From assembly GCA_003599815.1 (NCBI GenBank), contig QZJZ01000015.1:1-61753 (forward strand): 61,753 bases of DNA, written 5' to 3'. This DNA is from Candidatus Auribacter fodinae (GTDB lineage: Bacteria > Auribacterota > Auribacteria > Auribacterales > Auribacteraceae). A program made the translations under genes and the position numbers. Positions 29,389 through 38,170 of the stretch are shown piece after piece (positions within the stretch are counted from its first letter, which is position 1; each line of letters starts with the position of its first letter). The notes under the pieces were generated by a model, which did no database searches, had not been told where the DNA came from, and worked only from the letters and a program-made list of their open reading frames with translations.

Positions 29389-29431
29389 TCAACTGCAACT
29401 GTTACTTTTTACAAATGAGGTGAAAATAAGT

Positions 29432-30301
29432 ATGAAAAGATCAAATTCCTATCTATTGATGGTAAGTTTTTTCGCAGTTTTTTTTGCCGTGCCTTCTGAT
29501 ATTGTGTCGCAGGATGACAATTTCGGTATGGGTGATGAATCTCAACAACAGTCCGCTCCTGCTTCCTCAGGTTATCTTGAGGAAGGCGCGCCGATTTATG
29601 GCATAGAGGCTGAACAGCAGCCTGTCGATTCTCCCCTTGCGGAAATTCGTATGCTGAAAAAACAATATTTTCGGGAAGTAAAACGTCGGGAAGAACTTGA
29701 ACAAATGAACGCTACGCTCAGCCAGCAGATCGAGGAGTATAAAATACTTCTGGCCAAACGGGATGAAACGATAGACGAACTGAAACGACGGCTGGTTGAG
29801 GCTGAGTTTAAGTATGTTGCCTTGGAACAGAAACTTACCAATATAAAACTGGCAATTTTGCGCAAGAAACTTATACGCGAGTCGCAATACCCTCCATTTT
29901 ACGAAGTCAAGAAAAATGACAGTTTATGGAAGATAGCTGGCCGGAACAAGATATACGATAATAATTACAAGTGGCAGGAGATTTACTATGCCAATCAGGA
30001 AAAGATTGCTGACCCTGATTACATCTATCCTGGAATGGTGCTTAGAATACCTCGCCCGGAACTTGAATACGAAGACTGGACAGCTGATGGGCTGGATCTT
30101 GATAAGGCATCAAAATACATTAAAGGTATTCACGCAGGTGACGTAAATATTTCGACCGAAAATATTGATAAGGTTATGCAGGAATTCGCAAATGAACTGA
30201 TTCCCGGATATGGCCAGCAATTTGACAATGAAGGGAATGTTATTCAGGAACCTGTTGAAGAATTGCCTGGCAACGATATACGTGATCAGACAAATGAATG
30301 A
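29432..30301 (+). CDS. Exported coiled-coil LysM protein
   Basis: 289 residues. Signal peptide (SYLLMVSFFAVFFAVPSDIVSQ, about 6-27), a coiled coil (about 80-150), then one LysM domain (about 160-205: YEVKKNDSLWKIAG ... PDYIYPGMVLRIP), which binds peptidoglycan glycan strands, and an acidic tail. GAGGTG stands nine bases before ATG 29432. It is the first gene of a sigma-54 operon that continues into a partner-switching module, which suggests an envelope role tied to flagellar assembly or cell-envelope stress. No catalytic domain. Confidence 0.85.
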   Translation: MKRSNSYLLMVSFFAVFFAVPSDIVSQDDNFGMGDESQQQSAPASSGYLEEGAPIYGIEAEQQPVDSPLAEIRMLKKQYFREVKRREELEQMNATLSQQIEEYKILLAKRDETIDELKRRLVEAEFKYVALEQKLTNIKLAILRKKLIRESQYPPFYEVKKNDSLWKIAGRNKIYDNNYKWQEIYYANQEKIADPDYIYPGMVLRIPRPELEYEDWTADGLDLDKASKYIKGIHAGDVNISTENIDKVMQEFANELIPGYGQQFDNEGNVIQEPVEELPGNDIRDQTNE

Positions 30302-30311
30302 GGAATCTGTT

Positions 30312-31856
30312 GTGTCCAGAATTTTGATAGTTGATGATGAAAAAGCGATTGTTTTTGCCCTTGAGGAAGCATTGCTTGACGACGGGTATGACGTCAGAAC
30401 TGCACATTGTGCTGAAGATGGGCTCGACCTTTTTAAAGACGCGCCTGCTGATGTTGTTCTTACCGATATGAAAATGCCTGGAATGTCAGGTATAGAGTTA
30501 CTTGGAAAAGTAAAAACGATTAAACCAGATACTATGGTGGTTATCATTACTGCCTATGGCACTTTTGATTCCGCGGTGGAAGCCGTACGGCTGGGGGCTT
30601 TTGATTATATTCAGAAACCCTTTAATATACAGGAAGTCAAGCAAATCATTCGCCGTGCGATTGCTGAGCTCAACGTTGACATGACTGCGAAACCTGCTCT
30701 TTTTCAGCCTGTTCAGGCGCCGCTCGACATCAGGGAACGAATTCTTTCCGGTGGGGAATCCCTGTCTGGTGCGGTATCTATAAATGTTAAGTCAATACCT
30801 CTGGAAGGCATAGGTGCTGATTTTTATGATTATTTTCCTGTTGAAAATGGGAAGATCGTGATTACGATCGGGGATGTCAGCGAAAAAGGTGTTGACGGGT
30901 CTTTCATCATGATAATGGTGAAAAGCCTAATTCGTTCTGAAGCGAGCCATTCCGAGAATCCGTCCGAAATATTGACTCGTGTTAATACTCATATTCGAAG
31001 TCAGGGAGCGACTGTTCCTATTACTATTTTTCTCGGTATACTCGATATCACGTCCGGAACATTGGAGTATGTTAATGCCGGACACGAACGTCCGTTATTT
31101 TACCAGCAGAACGGAATACTTAAGCCGCTCGCAGAAAACGGGACATTTATCGGTTTATTTGATAACCCGTCATACGAGCCAGTTACTTTATCACTGAATA
31201 ATCAGGACACACTTCTTTTTTTTACAGATGGGCTTATTCGGGCGGTGGAACATAAATTTACCGGACAGAATCCCTATGATATCCTTGAGTCGGTAGTACT
31301 CCATTCTGCAGAGCAACAACATTATCGGCTGGCTGATTATCTTTACAGCACATTTATAGAGAACAGCTCTTCCCTTGATGATGATATAGTCATCCTGTCG
31401 GTATGCCTTAATAGCGAACTTGTTCGAGAAAAAGAAGTTGTATGTGCGTGTGATAAAGACTCGCTGGTACTTGTTCGATGTGCCGCTGAAGAAGTCCTGA
31501 GGGGCATACCAGTTGCAAACAATGACAGGCATGCAGTGTTAACCGCTTTGTATGAGGGAATGATTAATGCGCTTGATTTCGCATATCCTGAACGAAATCC
31601 GGGGGATGTACGTGTACTCTTTTCATATGATGATACCAAGCTTGCAATTCATATAGAAGATTATGGTGTCGGTTTTGATCTTGGAACATATGTTCCGCCT
31701 GATAGCGAAACATATTCAGGATTGGTAAAAGACCGGGGCAGGGGGATATTCCTGATGAGAAATCTTATGGATTCTGTCCGTATTGATACTGCGCCGGGCA
31801 AAGGAACATGCCTCATTCTTGAGAAAACGCTGGCAAACTCTGGTGCGGAGAAGTGA
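30312..31856 (+). CDS. HsbR/CrsR-like switch protein: receiver, PP2C phosphatase and HATPase kinase domains
   Basis: 514 residues. Receiver at 1-120 (Asp52), PP2C/SpoIIE phosphatase at about 155-365 (GADFYD with Asp170, GDVSEKG from 186, NAGHERP, FFTDGLI, terminal DD at 356-357), and an RsbW-like HATPase at about 375-510 (Asn419 in EGMINALDFAY, DYGVGFD at 450-456, GRGIFLMRN). One polypeptide thus holds both the phosphatase and the kinase for a STAS partner, with the receiver setting the balance, as established for HsbR of Pseudomonas and CrsR of Shewanella. The partner gene follows after 4 bp. GTG 30312 with GAGGA is preferred over ATG 30294, which lacks a ribosome site. Confidence 0.88.
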   Translation: MSRILIVDDEKAIVFALEEALLDDGYDVRTAHCAEDGLDLFKDAPADVVLTDMKMPGMSGIELLGKVKTIKPDTMVVIITAYGTFDSAVEAVRLGAFDYIQKPFNIQEVKQIIRRAIAELNVDMTAKPALFQPVQAPLDIRERILSGGESLSGAVSINVKSIPLEGIGADFYDYFPVENGKIVITIGDVSEKGVDGSFIMIMVKSLIRSEASHSENPSEILTRVNTHIRSQGATVPITIFLGILDITSGTLEYVNAGHERPLFYQQNGILKPLAENGTFIGLFDNPSYEPVTLSLNNQDTLLFFTDGLIRAVEHKFTGQNPYDILESVVLHSAEQQHYRLADYLYSTFIENSSSLDDDIVILSVCLNSELVREKEVVCACDKDSLVLVRCAAEEVLRGIPVANNDRHAVLTALYEGMINALDFAYPERNPGDVRVLFSYDDTKLAIHIEDYGVGFDLGTYVPPDSETYSGLVKDRGRGIFLMRNLMDSVRIDTAPGKGTCLILEKTLANSGAEK

Positions 31857-31860
31857 TGCC

Positions 31861-32271
31861 ATGGGTATACGCGTTAATAAAAATGACAAAGCGGTGATTT
31901 TAAATGTCCTTGATGATGTTATCCTTGATACTGTTCAGGAAATACAAAATGAGGTCAATATCCTGATTAAAGAAAGGCTGTGCTGTATTGTGATGGATCT
32001 GTCAGCGATAGAATTTATTACCAGCAGGGGATTAGGCGCTGTCGGCAAGGCGATGGATGCATTACGCAAACAGGGCGGAGACCTGAAACTATGCGGTCTG
32101 AAACCGGAGGTACGCGGTATTTTTGATATATGCGGACTTGCGAAGATTATAGATATATACGATAACCCCGGCGATGCTGTAAATAGTTTTGGCGCAAGTG
32201 TCAGCGCGGTTGAAAAACGCCTGCTTTGGAGTATAAAACCTCATGAAGATACAAATTCCACTTCAGAATAA
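31861..32271 (+). CDS. STAS-domain protein, HsbA-like partner of the upstream switch protein
   Basis: 136 residues. STAS core with IVMDLSAIEFITSRGLGAVGKAMDAL. The phosphorylation loop reads T54-S55-R56-G-L-G, so the residue directly before GLG is Arg; Ser55 or Thr54 would be the phosphosite. A C-terminal extension of about 30 residues follows the STAS fold. Start ATG 31861, with GGAG upstream; a longer in-frame opening lies in the previous gene. In Pseudomonas the equivalent HsbA binds either the anti-sigma factor FlgM or a diguanylate cyclase, linking motility and c-di-GMP; whether this one does so is inference. Confidence 0.85.
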   Translation: MGIRVNKNDKAVILNVLDDVILDTVQEIQNEVNILIKERLCCIVMDLSAIEFITSRGLGAVGKAMDALRKQGGDLKLCGLKPEVRGIFDICGLAKIIDIYDNPGDAVNSFGASVSAVEKRLLWSIKPHEDTNSTSE

Positions 32272-32956
32272 GTTTAATAAACAGTTGATGTATCATGCTA
32301 TTGGTATACTCGTGCTGGTAGTCATGTTGTGTGCTGTGACGCTGCCTACTCTTTATTATATCCGTTATAAAAACGGGGCATTGTTGGATTCTTCTCAAAT
32401 TAAACTATATAGTTATGAACAGTTTGAACTTGATTTAGCGGAAGCCGGAGAGTTTCTCGAAAGAGGATTATACGATAACGCCATAATACTGCTGAGAGAA
32501 TCGGCGCGTAATTCGCTGAAGCGGTATTTTGCGGCGGAAGCTCTCACCCGGATAGCGGATTTGCTTTATTCTTCAGAGGAAATTCAAAATCAGGATCGCT
32601 ATGTGCAGGCACTGGAGTTTTATGGTGTGGCAATGAGTTTTTCCGAAGACCAGCAGGCACGGATTTGGAAATCGTTTCAGATAGCCAACTGCCACTTTAA
32701 AACATCGAGCATTGATAGTGCAATTGCATTATACAAGGATTTCATCAATAAATATCCTGACTCGGAATATTGTGTTGATGCACAATTGAACTTGGCATCT
32801 TTATATTTAAAACGTAACAAGTTCTCGCTTGCGCGCGAAACACTGCAGGTGGTGTTGAACACGGCGGTATCGGAAAAACAGTTTTCTTTAGCAGTGTTTC
32901 AATTGGCTAATTCGTTTATGCAGGAATCTGAAAAGGAAACAATCATATATCAATGA
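32243..32956 (+). CDS. Membrane-anchored TPR-like protein
   Basis: 237 residues. One N-terminal transmembrane helix (about 17-40) leaves the rest outside the cytoplasm. From residue 55 it is helical repeat (FLERGLYDNAIILLRES, ADLLYSSEEIQNQD..., ANCHFKTSSIDSAIALYKDFINKYPDSE), typical of TPR/Sel-like scaffolds. It overlaps the STAS gene by 29 bases and the next TPR gene by ATGA, so all three should be made together. The start has no good ribosome site. Function unknown; possibly an envelope scaffold. Confidence 0.75.
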   Translation: MKIQIPLQNKFNKQLMYHAIGILVLVVMLCAVTLPTLYYIRYKNGALLDSSQIKLYSYEQFELDLAEAGEFLERGLYDNAIILLRESARNSLKRYFAAEALTRIADLLYSSEEIQNQDRYVQALEFYGVAMSFSEDQQARIWKSFQIANCHFKTSSIDSAIALYKDFINKYPDSEYCVDAQLNLASLYLKRNKFSLARETLQVVLNTAVSEKQFSLAVFQLANSFMQESEKETIIYQ

Positions 32957-34725
32957 TTAAATCCGTTCGATTATTAACTCTACTTGTCTTATGTTTCTTC
33001 ATAACCTGCAGGGAGGTATCTCTTCATGCTGATGATGAGAGTGTCACGCATGAACACCATCAGGAACTGTCCAACGATTCTCTCGATCAGTCATTATCCG
33101 CAAAAAAAACACGTTTGGTGTCCATAACCAGCGAAGAATTCATCTTTAAAGATATTCCTGATTATATTGTGGCTAACGCGAAACGAAAGTTCCTGCAGGA
33201 ACGGGCAATTGTACTGTATGAGTATTATATACGTGAATTTCCTGATGGAGAGTTTTACTCAAAGGCGCTTTATAATGTGGCGAATCATTATTTTCTCAAG
33301 AAAAATTATACGGAGGCGATGTCGCATTACAAAGACTACATAAAAGCTGAGGGAATAGAGGGGCATACTCAACAGGCGCGCTTTAATGTGGGCATGTGCC
33401 TGATGGAAGCAAATCAGTTCGAAGAGGCTATACCCATTTTTAATCAGGTGCTGGATTATTATACACTGAGCGATCTTCATTTTCCTGCCTATAAACAAAT
33501 TGCAGAGTGTTATAGTAAATTGAATGATGACAAACGGCGTATCATGACATATGAAAATGCCGCGGGCTTCTTCACTGATCCCAATATAAGGGCAGAGTGT
33601 TATATCAGAATTGCTGATGCTATGATGAATAAAAAACAGTATTATGATGCGGTCTGGTATCTTAAACAGGTTAGTGAACGATTTAAGCAAAGCAAATTCT
33701 ATTTTGAATCGCTTTTCCTTATGGGCGAATGTTACGAATTCAGCGGCGAACTAAAACAAGCACAGGCATCTTATCAGCAGATTGTCCAGGATCATTCCTA
33801 TGACAATGATTTCCAAGAAAAAGCACTTTATGCTCTAGGCTACTCATTGTACAAGGAAGAGAATTATAAAGACGCTTCCATTACTTTGTACACAGCAATA
33901 AAAAAGTATCCATCGTATTCGGGATTGAACGATGCGCTGTTTAAACTGGCGGAATGTTATATGCAGTTATCGCTGCCTGACTTGGCGTATGATATTTACA
34001 CAGAGCTCAGTAACAAACGGCTTCATTTCAAAAGAAAAAATACGATTTTGTTTCGGCTTGGCGAACTGAATTATAAACGTAAGGATTATTCCTCTGCAAT
34101 TGAAGTATTTCAACGCATTAAACTGATTAATGACAAAACCATGGATGACCAGATAACTTTTTATGTCGGCATGTCGCATTATTATATGGAAGAGCACCGG
34201 TCCGCCTTTGAAAAATTTTTGCATTTGAAACATCAGGCCGCCGATACACAAATTGTTGTCGAATCACTATATATGCTCGGCAGGATTCTGATTGATGTTG
34301 GAAAATTTGAATCTGCAGTGCCTTATTTTGAAGAATGTATAGCAAATGTCAACAGTATTATTGAAAATAAAAACACTGAAGTATCCGATCAGCCTACCGA
34401 AACAGTTATTACGCCTGAAACAATAGCGTTTTTCAGATCTATCAAGCAGAAAGCACTTTATGCATTGGGAAACGCTTTTTTTAAACACGAAATGTATAGC
34501 AATGCGGCTCAATATTATCAGCAAATTGATAATTATGAGCTCTCCTCACATGATCGGGCATGGCTTTTGTATAACATAGGTAAATGTTATGAACACACAA
34601 GGGATTATGACAACTCAAAAGTGTATTATAACAAGGTCGTAACCCTGTATCCCGAGATAGACATTGCACAACAGGCCGCATGGGATTTGAAGAATATTCA
34701 ATGGAAGGATAGGTTCTCTAAATAA
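32953..34725 (+). CDS. Exported TPR-repeat protein (periplasmic or outer-membrane scaffold)
   Basis: 590 residues. Signal peptide (MIKSVRLLTLLVLCFFITC); the Cys at 19 is not preceded by a convincing lipobox. Residues 65-585 are tetratricopeptide units of the BamD/YbgF style (repeated YPD/FPDGEFYSKALYNVANHYFLKKNYTEA pattern, about twelve copies). Such proteins hold outer-membrane or cell-division complexes. It starts inside the stop of the preceding TPR gene (ATGA). Together with the LysM protein it surrounds the partner-switch genes, suggesting an envelope assembly under sigma-54 control. The specific partner is unknown. Confidence 0.8.
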   Translation: MIKSVRLLTLLVLCFFITCREVSLHADDESVTHEHHQELSNDSLDQSLSAKKTRLVSITSEEFIFKDIPDYIVANAKRKFLQERAIVLYEYYIREFPDGEFYSKALYNVANHYFLKKNYTEAMSHYKDYIKAEGIEGHTQQARFNVGMCLMEANQFEEAIPIFNQVLDYYTLSDLHFPAYKQIAECYSKLNDDKRRIMTYENAAGFFTDPNIRAECYIRIADAMMNKKQYYDAVWYLKQVSERFKQSKFYFESLFLMGECYEFSGELKQAQASYQQIVQDHSYDNDFQEKALYALGYSLYKEENYKDASITLYTAIKKYPSYSGLNDALFKLAECYMQLSLPDLAYDIYTELSNKRLHFKRKNTILFRLGELNYKRKDYSSAIEVFQRIKLINDKTMDDQITFYVGMSHYYMEEHRSAFEKFLHLKHQAADTQIVVESLYMLGRILIDVGKFESAVPYFEECIANVNSIIENKNTEVSDQPTETVITPETIAFFRSIKQKALYALGNAFFKHEMYSNAAQYYQQIDNYELSSHDRAWLLYNIGKCYEHTRDYDNSKVYYNKVVTLYPEIDIAQQAAWDLKNIQWKDRFSK

Positions 34726-34746
34726 TTCATAATGGAGAGTATTTAG

Positions 34747-34935
34747 ATGAAAGTTACTATTGAGCGAAACAAAGTTCACTGCCCATGCATCAACACTACT
34801 ATCAACCACATGGAATGCAACGATGAATGTGCGTATTTCAAGGGATGTGCGATAATTGAAAACCAGTTCACAATCAGTTGCTCTTATTCGCTGAAACAGA
34901 AATTGACAAATGAACGGACTCCTGTTTGTTCATAA
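34747..34935 (+). CDS. Cysteine-rich mini-protein
   Basis: 62 residues with seven cysteines at 12, 14, 24, 28, 34, 45 and 61 (HCPC ... ECNDEC ... GCAII ... SCSYS), a spacing suitable for metal binding. GGAGAG upstream of ATG 34747, a position between two same-strand genes, and a 27-base pair arrangement with the next reading frame support a real gene. No signal peptide. I do not recognise the family. Lying before a FlgN-like chaperone and the FlgS/FlgR-like pair, it may be a small flagellar regulator, but this is speculation. Confidence 0.55.
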   Translation: MKVTIERNKVHCPCINTTINHMECNDECAYFKGCAIIENQFTISCSYSLKQKLTNERTPVCS

Positions 34936-34948
34936 GAGGGCTTTTACC

Positions 34949-35368
34949 ATGATAACAAGGAAAGACACTCCGATTGTAGCTTTTATTGATCATCTCAATA
35001 CACAGAAATCGCTTTATGAGCAGATACTCATCCTGTCTGATCGGGAGTCGGGTATAATAAAGTCAAAACCTTTTTCCATGGCACGGGTTCTTGAAGTGCT
35101 TCAAACTAAAAACACGCTGGTTACCCGGATACAGGTGATTGAACAGCAATTAGCTGAACAACGGTGCCAGATTGATTTTAACGATATATCCGTTTCATTG
35201 AAAGAGGAAATTTCAGGACTGATTCAATACATTGGGTCATTATTGCGGAAATTATTAGCGCAGGACTCTGCAAATGAGGAAATGCTCAGAGAATGTGTGT
35301 GTTCAGGAAATAAACCGACAGTTAATACTCACTATGCAATGAAAGCGTATGGGGCGTATGCAAAATAA
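34949..35368 (+). CDS. FlgN-like flagellar chaperone (probable)
   Basis: 139 residues, helical. The pattern IDHLNTQKSLYEQILILSDRESGIIKS followed by LEVLQTKNTLVTRIQVIEQQ matches FlgN-type chaperones, and the C terminus (HYAMKAYGAYAK) resembles the Tyr-Gly end found in that group. ATG 34949 after GAGGG is chosen; an ATG at 34910 lies in the previous gene. The gene overlaps the histidine kinase by 20 bases. With the similar protein at 22066 the window may hold two specialised export chaperones. Weak family conservation limits confidence. Confidence 0.55.
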   Translation: MITRKDTPIVAFIDHLNTQKSLYEQILILSDRESGIIKSKPFSMARVLEVLQTKNTLVTRIQVIEQQLAEQRCQIDFNDISVSLKEEISGLIQYIGSLLRKLLAQDSANEEMLRECVCSGNKPTVNTHYAMKAYGAYAK

Positions 35369-36746
35369 CCTGAATGACACTCACACTTTAGAAGCCCCTA
35401 TCGCACAACTAGAGGATGCATTCAAATATTTTACCCTCACTACTGACCGCCTGACCAACGCGTATAACAAGCTCGAGGAAGAATTTTCGAATATTAATGT
35501 TGAACTCGAACATAAAAACGCTGAACTTAAACATAAAATCGAAGAAGTTGATCATATTCGCGGGCATCTCGAAAATATTCTGCAGAGTATGTCTACCGCT
35601 GTTATAGCGGTAGATCTCAGGAAGCGGATTACCCTTATAAATACAGCGGCGGAAAATTTGCTTGATGTTTGCGGAAATGACTACATCGGACAGACAGTGG
35701 AATCAGTACTGAAAATGGAAAACTTCTCAGTTGATCTTCTATTCCAGAGTGTTGCAGATGCTTCTGTCATAAATGAGCACGAAACAGAGATACTGTCATC
35801 ATCCTCACTGAAAATTATTGCAGGCGTAAGTGTCTCAGCCATAAAGGCAAGTAATAATATTGCTATTGGCTATATGCTTTTAATCAGAGATTTGCGTGAA
35901 ATTAAACGCCTTGAGGAAAAAGCGCGGCGGGCTGACCGTCTTGCGTCTCTGGGCGAAATGGCGGCGCGGGTAGCCCATGAAATACGCAACCCGCTCGGCG
36001 GAATTGAAGGGTTTGCTTCTCTTCTGGCGCGGGTTTTGGAAAATGACGAAAGTAACCGTCCCCTTGCGCAATATATTATTGACGGGGTCAGGAGTGTGAA
36101 CCATATTGTGACCAGCCTTCTTGATTACGCCCGTCCTGTGTATTGCACGAAGAATTACTTTAAAATTGATCACATCCTGCGCGAAATATCGCTGATGAGT
36201 TCCAATGCGGGGATTGAATACCCGGTTTCTTTTGGTATTGAAAAAGTTTGCCGTGAAATTAATCTGATGTATGCTGACCGCATACTTGTTCAGCAGGTTA
36301 TATGGAATCTTATCATGAACAGTATGCAGGCAGTAAAACCGCAGGGTAAAGTCCGGCTCGTCTATGATGTTCGGGGCCCTATTAAACAATCCGTTGATTC
36401 ATCGCTCCTCTATTTTTGTCGTGACCTGAATGGGGATGACGATGAGTTCTTTTATCCATACAGTTTAAATCACATGTATAATGGCGTGCCGCCGGATATT
36501 CACTACTGGCATGCGTTAAGCGTTGTTGATAATGGAGAAGGCATACCCGCGAGCGTTCAGGATAAAATATTTTATCCCTTCTTTACTTCAAAAGAGAACG
36601 GGACGGGACTTGGATTATCGACAGTATATAAAATCGTTGAAGAACATGGTGGAAAAATCGGGGTGCGGACAGAATCGGGTCGTGGAACATTTATTACCGT
36701 ATACCTCCCCGGTCATGCAGAAATACAGGAGGGGGCTGTAATATGA
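35349..36746 (+). CDS. FlgS/FleS-like flagellar histidine kinase
   Basis: 465 residues, soluble. N-terminal coiled coil (about 35-75), PAS (about 75-185), HisKA with His210 in VAHEIRNPLGG, and HATPase with QQVIWNLIMNSMQAV, VVDNGEGIPAS and FFTSKENGTGLGLSTVYKIV. An insertion of about 40 residues separates the N and G1 boxes. Soluble PAS kinases next to an NtrC-type regulator control the sigma-54 flagellar regulon in Campylobacter, Vibrio and Pseudomonas. Starts at ATG 35349 or ATG 35358 are possible; neither has a clear ribosome site. Its stop overlaps the regulator as ATGA. Confidence 0.88.
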   Translation: MGRMQNNLNDTHTLEAPIAQLEDAFKYFTLTTDRLTNAYNKLEEEFSNINVELEHKNAELKHKIEEVDHIRGHLENILQSMSTAVIAVDLRKRITLINTAAENLLDVCGNDYIGQTVESVLKMENFSVDLLFQSVADASVINEHETEILSSSSLKIIAGVSVSAIKASNNIAIGYMLLIRDLREIKRLEEKARRADRLASLGEMAARVAHEIRNPLGGIEGFASLLARVLENDESNRPLAQYIIDGVRSVNHIVTSLLDYARPVYCTKNYFKIDHILREISLMSSNAGIEYPVSFGIEKVCREINLMYADRILVQQVIWNLIMNSMQAVKPQGKVRLVYDVRGPIKQSVDSSLLYFCRDLNGDDDEFFYPYSLNHMYNGVPPDIHYWHALSVVDNGEGIPASVQDKIFYPFFTSKENGTGLGLSTVYKIVEEHGGKIGVRTESGRGTFITVYLPGHAEIQEGAVI

Positions 36747-38143
36747 CCATAGACAGAGTATTAATCGTTGATGATGAAATTCTGATGCGACGGTTTCTTG
36801 AGGAAACACTGGAACGGTTGGGTATCACTGTTGACAGCGCTAAAAATGGGTTTGATGCTATTGACCTGCTGGAAGATACTGAGTACGACATGGTGTTTAC
36901 TGACATCAATATGCCTCAGATGAACGGTATTGAAGTGCTGAAACGGGTTAAGGGACAATACCCGGCGGCTGAAGTCATTGTGATGACAGCGTACGGCACT
37001 ATCGAAACAGCTGTGGAAGCCATGAAGGTCGGTGCGTTCGATTATATCCTGAAACCGTTTTCAATTGACCAGATTGAGCTTATCTTGAAGAAGGTTCAGG
37101 AGCGTAAGCGGCTTATCAACGAGAATACGTACCTTAAAAAAGAGCTGAATGACAAATACCGGTTTAATGATGTCATCGGAACCAGTGGTTGTTTTCAGCA
37201 GATTCTTGATACGGTCGAAACAGTCGCCGCCTCACGCGCGACAGTCCTGATACAGGGCGAAAGCGGTACTGGTAAGGAAATGATTGCTCACGCTGTGCAT
37301 AAAGCCAGTGACCGGGCGAATGGGCCCTTTATCAGACTAAACTGTGCCGCAATGCCTGAAAATCTGATGGAAAGTGAATTGTTTGGACATGAAAAGGGCG
37401 CGTTTACAGGAGCGCATAATAAACGGCTTGGGCGGTTTGAACTTGCCAATGGCGGCACAATCCTCCTTGATGAAATATCCGAAATTCCTCCGAGCCTTCA
37501 GGCAAAACTCCTGCGGGTTATACAGGAACGTGAGTTTGAACGTGTCGGCGGAGAGAAATCCATTAAGGTCGATGTGCGAATTATCGCTACAACCAACCGT
37601 AACCTGATACAGGCTGTCAGAGCTGGTGAATTTCGCGAGGATTTGTATTATCGTCTTAACGTAGTGCCGATTGTTCTTCCACCATTGCGAGAGCGTCCTG
37701 ATGATATCGAGGAACTGGCTCAGTATTTCGTTGACAAATACTGTAAGGAAAATGGTGTTCCTTCGTTCAATTTAAAACAAGCCGTACTGGATAAGTTGAA
37801 AAGCTACTCATGGCCGGGTAATGTTCGTGAACTGGAAAACGTAATTGAACGATCTGTCGTTATGAGGCGCGATACAATCATCATGCCTGATGAGATCGGC
37901 ACTGGCGAAACATTGGCGACAACGTATTCTCACGATAAACAGCAGGCAGGCGTTCAGGTAGGCACTACAGTCCGGGAAATGGAAAAAATGCTGATTTTTG
38001 AAACACTGAAATCAAATTGCTGGAATAAAACTAGAACTGCGGATGTTCTGCAAATCAGTATACGCACCTTGCGGAACAAATTGAATGAATACCGCCAGAA
38101 TCAGGAAATACCCGACGAATATATGGTGTTAGTAGCCAGTTAA
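36743..38143 (+). CDS. FlgR/FlrC-like sigma-54 activator of flagellar genes
   Basis: 466 residues. Receiver with Asp54 and Lys104, AAA+ domain with Walker A GESGTGKE at 172-179 and the canonical sigma-54 loop GAFTGA at 219-224, then a Fis-type helix-turn-helix (NKTRTADVLQISIRTLRNKLNEY). Coupled to the kinase by an ATGA overlap and followed by a terminator. It is the prime candidate for activating the sigma-54 promoters ahead of flgB, fliF, fliK and the sugar operon; the other NtrC-type protein (27812) is the alternative. Confidence 0.92.
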   Translation: MTIDRVLIVDDEILMRRFLEETLERLGITVDSAKNGFDAIDLLEDTEYDMVFTDINMPQMNGIEVLKRVKGQYPAAEVIVMTAYGTIETAVEAMKVGAFDYILKPFSIDQIELILKKVQERKRLINENTYLKKELNDKYRFNDVIGTSGCFQQILDTVETVAASRATVLIQGESGTGKEMIAHAVHKASDRANGPFIRLNCAAMPENLMESELFGHEKGAFTGAHNKRLGRFELANGGTILLDEISEIPPSLQAKLLRVIQEREFERVGGEKSIKVDVRIIATTNRNLIQAVRAGEFREDLYYRLNVVPIVLPPLRERPDDIEELAQYFVDKYCKENGVPSFNLKQAVLDKLKSYSWPGNVRELENVIERSVVMRRDTIIMPDEIGTGETLATTYSHDKQQAGVQVGTTVREMEKMLIFETLKSNCWNKTRTADVLQISIRTLRNKLNEYRQNQEIPDEYMVLVAS

Positions 38144-38170
38144 AAAATAAAAATAAAAACACTTTGACGG

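Noticed and set aside
29384-29431. Longer N terminus for the LysM protein from TTG 29384
   Set aside because: That codon lies inside the sigma-54 promoter and upstream of the expected transcript start; ATG 29432 has a ribosome site and begins a signal peptide.
32995-33012. Lipobox in the large TPR protein (Cys19)
   Set aside because: The residues before Cys are F-I-T rather than L-[AS]-[GA]; an ordinary signal peptide is equally likely.
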